From contig NC_084817.1 of assembly GCF_963583255.1 (NCBI RefSeq), positions 10,174,121 to 10,238,120 of the forward strand: 64,000 nucleotides of DNA, in the 5' to 3' direction. The notes beneath the pieces were generated by a model. The model was not told the origin of the DNA. It saw only the letters and a list, made by a program, of their open reading frames with translations, and searched no databases. Made by a program: the position numbers and the translations under genes. This document shows, piece after piece, positions 58,476-64,000 of this stretch (position 1 is its first letter; every line of letters starts with the position of its first letter). Origin of the DNA: Pyrus communis. Lineage: Eukaryota; Streptophyta; Magnoliopsida; Rosales; Rosaceae.

Positions 58476-58938
58476 GAGCATCTCCAAAGGAGATGTCAAA
58501 TTTTGAACATAAAATTTAAATTTAACAACCTATGTGATATTTTGACATCTTTTAAAGTTTTATTCTCCATTCGATATATCAAATTAAATTATTAAATTAT
58601 TATATTATAAAATAAATGAATAAACTAATAAAAGGCATTTAATAATTACTAAATCCGGACCGGTCACCTTTTTTTTGAACAAAAGGAAATCGTTCAATTG
58701 AACAAAAGGTAACCTGTCAACAACAACATTAATTACAATAATGATTAAACGAATAAAAATTTAATAAAAAAATTAATAATTAATTTTAAAGATACTGTCA
58801 AATATGACCGTAACTCTCTTGACTATCAATCCATATAATCATCGTCACATAAGAATTGACATTGAAGAATATTAGTGTGGTCTTTTTTTCCTGTTATAAC
58901 TTATATGAACATTTTGATACTCTTATTTGGAGATACTC
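58476..58938. mobile_element. Tourist-like (PIF/Harbinger) MITE, 463 bp
   Basis: The ends GAGCATCTCC and, reversed, GAGTATCTCC are inverted repeats, with TAA on both sides (58473-58475 and 58939-58941). AT-rich and non-coding. It inserted in or near the C-specific insert. Confidence 0.8.
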
Positions 58939-58941
58939 TAA

Positions 58942-60336
58942 TGGACTTATTGCCTAATGGGTTATTGTCCAAAAGTTCTAGTTTCAAGTTTCCACCAATG
59001 GAACATTATCTTCTGTCCTGCCGATTTGAATACTATATACTATATTTTCTAATAGATGAATACCATTTTTTTTATTTTTTATTTAGTTTTATATTTCAAA
59101 AGATGAAATACTATATGCTTTTTAGTGTAATGATATGGTTTTTAGTATGTACATATTATCTAATTTTTACACAAAGGATCTTATTCCATATAAAAAACAT
59201 TCTTCTCGAAATAACCACTATTGAAATTTTCATCGATATATCTGTAAACCATTTTCTTTCCGTAAGAATCGATATTTTAGTAATTTTGTAAAATTAAGTG
59301 AAATCGATATTTCTGTATAACTAATATAAAATTTTGTTAACTGATACTATAAGAAGCGGTACCATAAAAATTTTGTTTAATTGATAATTATAAAAAAAAA
59401 ATTTAACTGATACTATAAAAAATGGTGAAATTTTGTTTAATTGAATTTTATTTTTTCGAACATTTCGGCAATAATTTCTTTTATTGATAGTGAGTCTATT
59501 ATGCGATGTTTTCATTATATGAAACTTAACCGGCACAATTGTAACTTATTTATATTAATAAACTATGAATGATATTAATATTGTCTACTATCTAAAAGGA
59601 TTTGGTAGTTAAAAATCTTTGGAACTTTTTACCCTTTTAACTTTAGCCCCTCTTGGCTTCATCATTACATGCGTTAACATTTAATAATCAGGAAATATAA
59701 AGTTTACAAGAAGGAACTATTAAGTGGATTTATTTTTTGGGTTGCTGTGCTTGAGTTGTAGAGATGGAAAAAATAAAAATAAAAAAAATGATGAATCTGG
59801 TAGACCAAATCAAAACCACTTAACAGAATTAAAAGAATTCAGACAAATGTGAAGCGAATTTTGAGTTTTATAAAGTAAAATGATGACTTTTGAGTTTCAC
59901 GAGGCAAATGAGATCAAAATCAAGTTTCAGGTGACAAAATGAAATGAATTTGGGTTTCAAAGAGCAAACTGACAACTTTTAAGTAACATGGAGCAAAATT
60001 AAATTAAATTTGATATCTAAAAAGGGTAGTTAAAAACAAGCCATGAATTAATCTAAGCATTAAGGAGTTTGAGATGCAATGACCTTTCCTTCTCCCAACA
60101 TTGTGAAGTAAACTGAATTGACACATCAACAACATGAGAACAACATATTCTATAGCTAATGGGATTATGGGATATTTAATTCAAGAAAAATATTATTTTT
60201 CTAAGACCTAAGTACAATGACAATATAAATTTCATTTAATTTCTATATTGTTGCAGTCGCATGGTTATGTCCTTTGGTCAATGGCCTTTAGTCTTAGTTC
60301 TTTCATTTATTAATCCCTTTTCTTTCCTTTATTGTC
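58942..60336 (+). repeat. CRK-C distal flank homologous to the CRK-B flank
   Basis: From about 59130 this matches 30950-31958 and 32174-32275 of the CRK-B flank. The MITE present in B at 31959 is absent here (single ATAAATTTC near 60225). Open frames here are AT-rich shadows. Confidence 0.75.
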
Positions 60337-60513
60337 TTCTTACTCAGTATTATAGTTTGGTAGTATTTATTTTTACTTATAAATAAGAGATTTTAGATTT
60401 AAATTTGTAGAAGATAAATTCGATATCAAATTAGGTTACTTATTGTGTGTTTTAGCCGAACTCTTCATTCCCTTAATGTATCGTTATACTAAAAAAAAAA
60501 AAAAAAAACCTTT
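60337..60513 (+). mobile_element. SINE copy in the CRK-C flank
   Basis: Orthologous in position to the SINE at 32285/41110 in the B flank. Box-like motifs have decayed (AGATTTAAATTTG for the B box), and the 3' end is a run of about 18 A at 60491-60508. Flanks TATTGTC and CACTGTC are a weathered direct repeat. Confidence 0.7.
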
Positions 60514-61640
60514 CACTGTCACAGCCACGTGGATATGTTCCTTTGTTCACCGGCAGAACCGGAACATTGGAAGTCTTGTCCTCACGCTCCTCAACCACTC
60601 CCCTTTGAATCTTAGACCAAAGTTTATAGTTTAATTTATTTTAGATAGTAATAAAATAAAATATAATTTGTTTAAAAAGAAGATAATGATCATCATCATA
60701 TATTCATTAAGTAATCACAGAATCAGACATAAACCATGAACGCATATGATACTGTAACACACAATGCCAAATCATCGTAATTACAAAGATTATTAATTTT
60801 ATGTCATATAAATATAATAATAGTGGTGGGATGTAACCAGACTTGGAAGTTGGAATTTGGAATTAGAAAATAATAGGTTTGAATTTGTTGCGTTGTTGAC
60901 TAATAAGAGCATGACTGTAAATGAATGAAGTATGATAATTGGAGGAGGGTTGAAAAGAAAAGGTCAGGATAGGCTTAGGCCAATCCTTGTATCTTCAACC
61001 CTCCACCACTCTTTTCTCTCTTAATAATGGCCTATATCATCACGGTAGATAAGGGATATCAGATGATTTCATTCATCCTTTTACGTGTTCATTATATGCT
61101 TCATCGAATGTAACTCATCACGTGACCCTTAACAATCTTTTTGTCCTAATGTCTCCGTGTGCATTAATGTTTTCCAACCGAGAAGTCAAATCTGATGTGA
61201 CATGACATGGATTGGTATTTCTTCCCCTTGCTGCCAAATTTGATAGCACCTTCAGATTTTTTTAATTAATTATTAAATGCTTTTTGTTAATTTTTTTATT
61301 GGTTTAAATCATTATCTTTTTGTTTCTTTTCATTCCCAATGAAAAGAAAATACATATGAATTATTATTTTATGTTTAAAATTTGACATATCGGTTGAAGA
61401 TCAAAAGTTTAAAAGATGCCAAAGTGCCACGTAAGCCTTCAAATTTAAGTTTTAGGTTTAAAATTTGACATTTCCTTTGGAGATGATATAAAGGTCTCAT
61501 GTTCCATAAACAACCTCAAGTATTTCCACATATAATTGCGTATATATCCCATCATAAATGTGGGAACATGATTTTCCAAGATTAGAGTAAAGCGGATCGA
61601 AATATGAATGCCTCAGAAATCAGGTCATGAACTCAGAGTT
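60514..61640 (+). repeat. CRK-C far flank, homologous to CRK-A flank, with an inserted AT-rich block
   Basis: Matches 1415-1910. A block at about 61168-61545 is absent from A. It has AAATTTGACAT phrases like those of the Tourist MITEs and is probably another MITE-derived insertion. Confidence 0.65.
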
Positions 61641-62000
61641 AGTTTGGTATTGCTCTGCTTAAAAAAAAAAAAAAAAAAAATGTTTTTGTTGTGCTTTTAG
61701 AATAAAGTAGTTGAATATTTGGTAATTTTTTTAGCCTAATCGGATAAACGGTAGTGGAGTCTATTAGCAAATTTATTCAAAAATAATTTTTCTGTAAGTT
61801 GTCTGTTAAATATAAGGATAAAAATGTATTTTAATGTGCACACCTTCTTCTCCCTCATCCCTTTGCATTCTTCTGAAACAAAAAAGGCATGGTATTTCTT
61901 TGCCAGCGTATTGTTCTTGTTTACCGTCTTCAGCCCTTCAACATTCATATAGTCCAACCCAATCTTTTCAGCCTGCAATTAAATATAAAAGAATGAATTT
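61641..62000. other. AT-rich DNA, no gene
   Basis: An A-run lies at 61661-61680. Frames on both strands are short and unsupported. Confidence 0.5.
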
Positions 62001-62180
62001 GGATTCTCTCCTGAGCTAATGGAGAAGATCCTCCTAACCAATCATCGTATCGTTGAATTTTTATCCACCGGCTACAAACAGGAGGTCTCTTTAAAATTAT
62101 AATGATTGTAGCCGTTGAATAAAAATCTAACGGCCCAAGATAATTGGTCAGAAGAATCCTATAAGAACAACCCACTAGCT
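62001..62180. mobile_element. Palindromic MITE-like element, copy 1
   Basis: An imperfect inverted repeat centred near 62090. GTAGCCGTTGAATAAAAATC on the right pairs with GATTTTTATCCAACGG-type sequence on the left, and GGATTCTC/GAATCC-like ends. Related to 62807-62982. Confidence 0.5.
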
Positions 62181-62806
62181 TGGAATAAGTATTCAATGAA
62201 AGCAAAATCGTAGAAATTCATCATCCCATCCAAATGGTAAAATTGACACTTAAGTTGTAACTAAAGTGGAAATCTTGGCATTTTAAGAAACAAAAGAAAT
62301 TTTGCAGATAACTGGAATGGCGGAAAAGAAGAATGGTACTGCTTACTGTTTACCAAAAAAAAGTATTGCACTTTGGGAATCGTGGAAGAAATTCAAATAA
62401 AACACACGTGGATGAGGGATGTGTGGCAACCTAACATAACCACTGAAACGTTTTGTCTTCAAATGTGTTATTGCGCGGCAAAAGAAAGACCTTTTGACGA
62501 TTTTGTTCTTTTTGCCGGTAGGATTTTTGATGAACTACAATTAGTTTCAGAAGCTAGTTGAGATTACTGTTGTGGATTAGAAGGAATTTGGCATGAAATT
62601 TTGTTTACTTTTTGTTTCCCATTTTCTGCAGGATCATAATTTTTATAGCCTCATCTGAAGTTCAATAGACTCAGTGAAGTTGCGGTTTTTACGCATTTAG
62701 GATGATGGAAATACCCTATTGGAAAGTATGACTGTGAGGTTTACTATAGTGAAATGGAAATAGTCAGAAATTGATCGTGGTTTCTGTCAGTACTACACTA
62801 ATTGAA
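62181..62806. other. Intergenic DNA between two MITE copies
   Basis: A + strand frame (62373-62561) starting MGIVEEIQIKHTWM matches no family I know. No other gene signal. Confidence 0.4.
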
Positions 62807-62982
62807 GGATCAGGATCCTCTCCTGATCTAAGGATGAGGATCCTCCTGATCAATGAATATGGGCCGTTGGATGAAAATCTAACGGATATAATTATTATAA
62901 CTTTAAAGAGATCCCCTGTTTGTAGCCGTTGAATTTTCATCCAACAGTCCACACTCCTTGATTAGGAGGATCCTCATCCTCT
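62807..62982. mobile_element. Palindromic MITE-like element, copy 2
   Basis: Outer ends contain AGGATCCTCTCC and, reversed, AGGATGAGGATCCTCC. Inner arms GCCGTTGGATGAAAATC and GAATTTTCATCCAAC pair. Related to copy 1, and by its arms to the Mutator-type MITE at 31959. Confidence 0.6.
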
Positions 62983-63095
62983 ACGACATGCTCCTCAAAG
63001 TGCTCATAGTATGGCTCATTGAATGGGAGGGGATAGTGATCCTCCCTAATTGTGGTGTTTTGGTTCCTAAAGTCCATGTAAATGTTCTCACCACC

Positions 63096-64000
63096 TTAAA
63101 ATCGATTGCGTATCTGCACTAAAGAAGGTAACAACCTATTAGTTGAAATGGGATTTGGAATTGGGATTGGAGAATTACAAACATATTGTGATGGAGACTC
63201 AAAAGTGGCAACACTGTCAACAATTTTACTATGGCTGCTTTCGGCCAGATTGGGTGTGTTTAGGGCAGCCACACCAATTCTTTCTTCGATGATGGTTCTA
63301 GATGCATCCTTCTTGATTGGTGCTGAACGTTCATGCCCTATATTTTTAATTACACCAATGGAAAAACAAGAATGAACATCATTAGGATTCTCAAAAGATT
63401 CAGAAACTTTAAAGTTAATCATATCGCCACCAAGCTTCATAGTTAAGGCTCCCTTGGCCACGTCAATCTTGGTCCGGGTTATTTTCATGAAAGGTCATTC
63501 AAGTAAGATTGGCGATGGTGGAGAGTGGGCTGAATCCTCCATGTCAAGAACATAGAAATCTGCAGGAAAAATCAAGTGGTCTACCTGCACCAAAACATCT
63601 TCCAAAACTTCTCTCGGGTATACATTAGATCGATTGGCTAATTGAATAATAACACCATCATTTTTAAGCTCTCCTAGATTCATAGATACATAAACAGAAT
63701 ATGGCATGACATTAATTGATGCACCTAATTCTAGCATAGCATGTTCAAACCTTGTATTACCAATTACACAAAGGATAGTGAAACTACCTGGATCTTTGCA
63801 TTTAGGTGGCAGCTTTCTTTGCAACATTGCAGAGACATTCTCACTTACATGTACCACCTCTTTCTCCCAAATCTGTTTCCTTGTTGTATAAAGCTTCTTC
63901 AAAAACTTAGCGTACTTTGGGATTTGCTTTATAGCATTAAGGAGCGGGATATTGACGTGCACCTTCTTAAACGTCTCTAGAATGTCTTTTTCATCCTCCT
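63096..64000 (-). pseudogene. Ty3/gypsy (Athila-like) protease region, runs off the right edge
   Basis: On the minus strand, from the window edge, the frame reads DILETFKKVHVNIPLLNAI, then KYAKFLKKLYTTRK. The retropepsin core is FEHAMLELGASINVMPYSVY, then a VLVQVDHLIFPADFYVLDME stretch, and after a stop at 63489-63494 it continues PFMKITRTKIDVAKGALTMK. This is the gag-protease join and protease of plant Athila-type elements, which mature the polyprotein. The active-site position has Glu where the family has Asp (LDLGAS), and a TGA sits where Gly-Arg-Pro is expected, so the copy is dead. RT would lie to the left but does not follow before 63096. The element is truncated there or beyond recognition. 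Confidence 0.8.

Noticed and set aside
58875..59291. 138-residue + strand frame rich in Phe, Ile and Tyr
   Set aside because: AT-rich DNA translates to such hydrophobic strings by chance. The region is a MITE end and CRK flank.

Overview
The window looks like low-GC nuclear DNA from a eudicot plant. It has intron-bearing plant receptor kinase genes with GT-AG introns, plant LTR retrotransposons with tRNA-Met and tRNA-Asp type primer sites, a Cassandra (5S-carrying) TRIM, plant SINEs and PIF/Harbinger and Mutator-type elements. A rosaceous tree (apple/pear type) is my best guess from the overall look of the repeats; that is inference, not something the sequence proves.

Genes. The only intact protein-coding genes I can support belong to one tandem family on the + strand: cysteine-rich receptor-like kinases (CRK, DUF26/Gnk2 type). 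Copy A enters at the left edge and only its last exon is present (50-376). Copy B is complete (24600-27566, seven exons, 666 aa) and copy C is complete (53581-56556, seven exons, 663 aa). A broken first exon lies just before B (22755-23775). The 5' and 3' flanks of the copies are also homologous, so the unit of duplication was the gene plus at least about 1.9 kb of downstream DNA. B and C share a SINE that A lacks, so A split off first. B later received a Mutator-type MITE and a copia element, and C received a Cassandra element and MITEs.

Layout. 1-1960: end of CRK-A and its flank. 1980-9700: decayed gypsy LTR, copia leader and pol remnants, one well-bounded MITE. 9700-11000: unassigned DNA and a SOUL haem-binding pseudogene. 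11225-16500: minus-strand copia relic joined to a gypsy LTR. 16983-20283: 3.3-kb LTR-like element with a 65-bp minisatellite. 20284-22440: AT-rich repeats, MITE and SINE. 22440-27795: CRK pseudogene and CRK-B. 27796-30880: unassigned insert. 30880-41293: B flank split by SINE, copia and nested gypsy. 41294-46920: LTR, casein kinase I fragment, mostly unassigned AT-rich DNA. 46927-50662: degraded PIF/Harbinger transposon. 50663-53260: quiet DNA with a SINE. 53260-61640: CRK-C and flank with Cassandra and MITEs. 61640-64000: MITEs and the protease part of a gypsy element running off the right edge.

The genes probably act in extracellular sensing and defence or stress signalling, as CRKs generally do. 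The rest is mostly transposon history. I found no operon-like or clearly new multi-gene system. The most unusual items are the Cassandra with internal 149-bp units lacking the 5S module, the hairpin minisatellite inside the 3.3-kb element, the loss of a DUF26 cysteine pair in CRK-B, and the datable stack of insertions between B and C.
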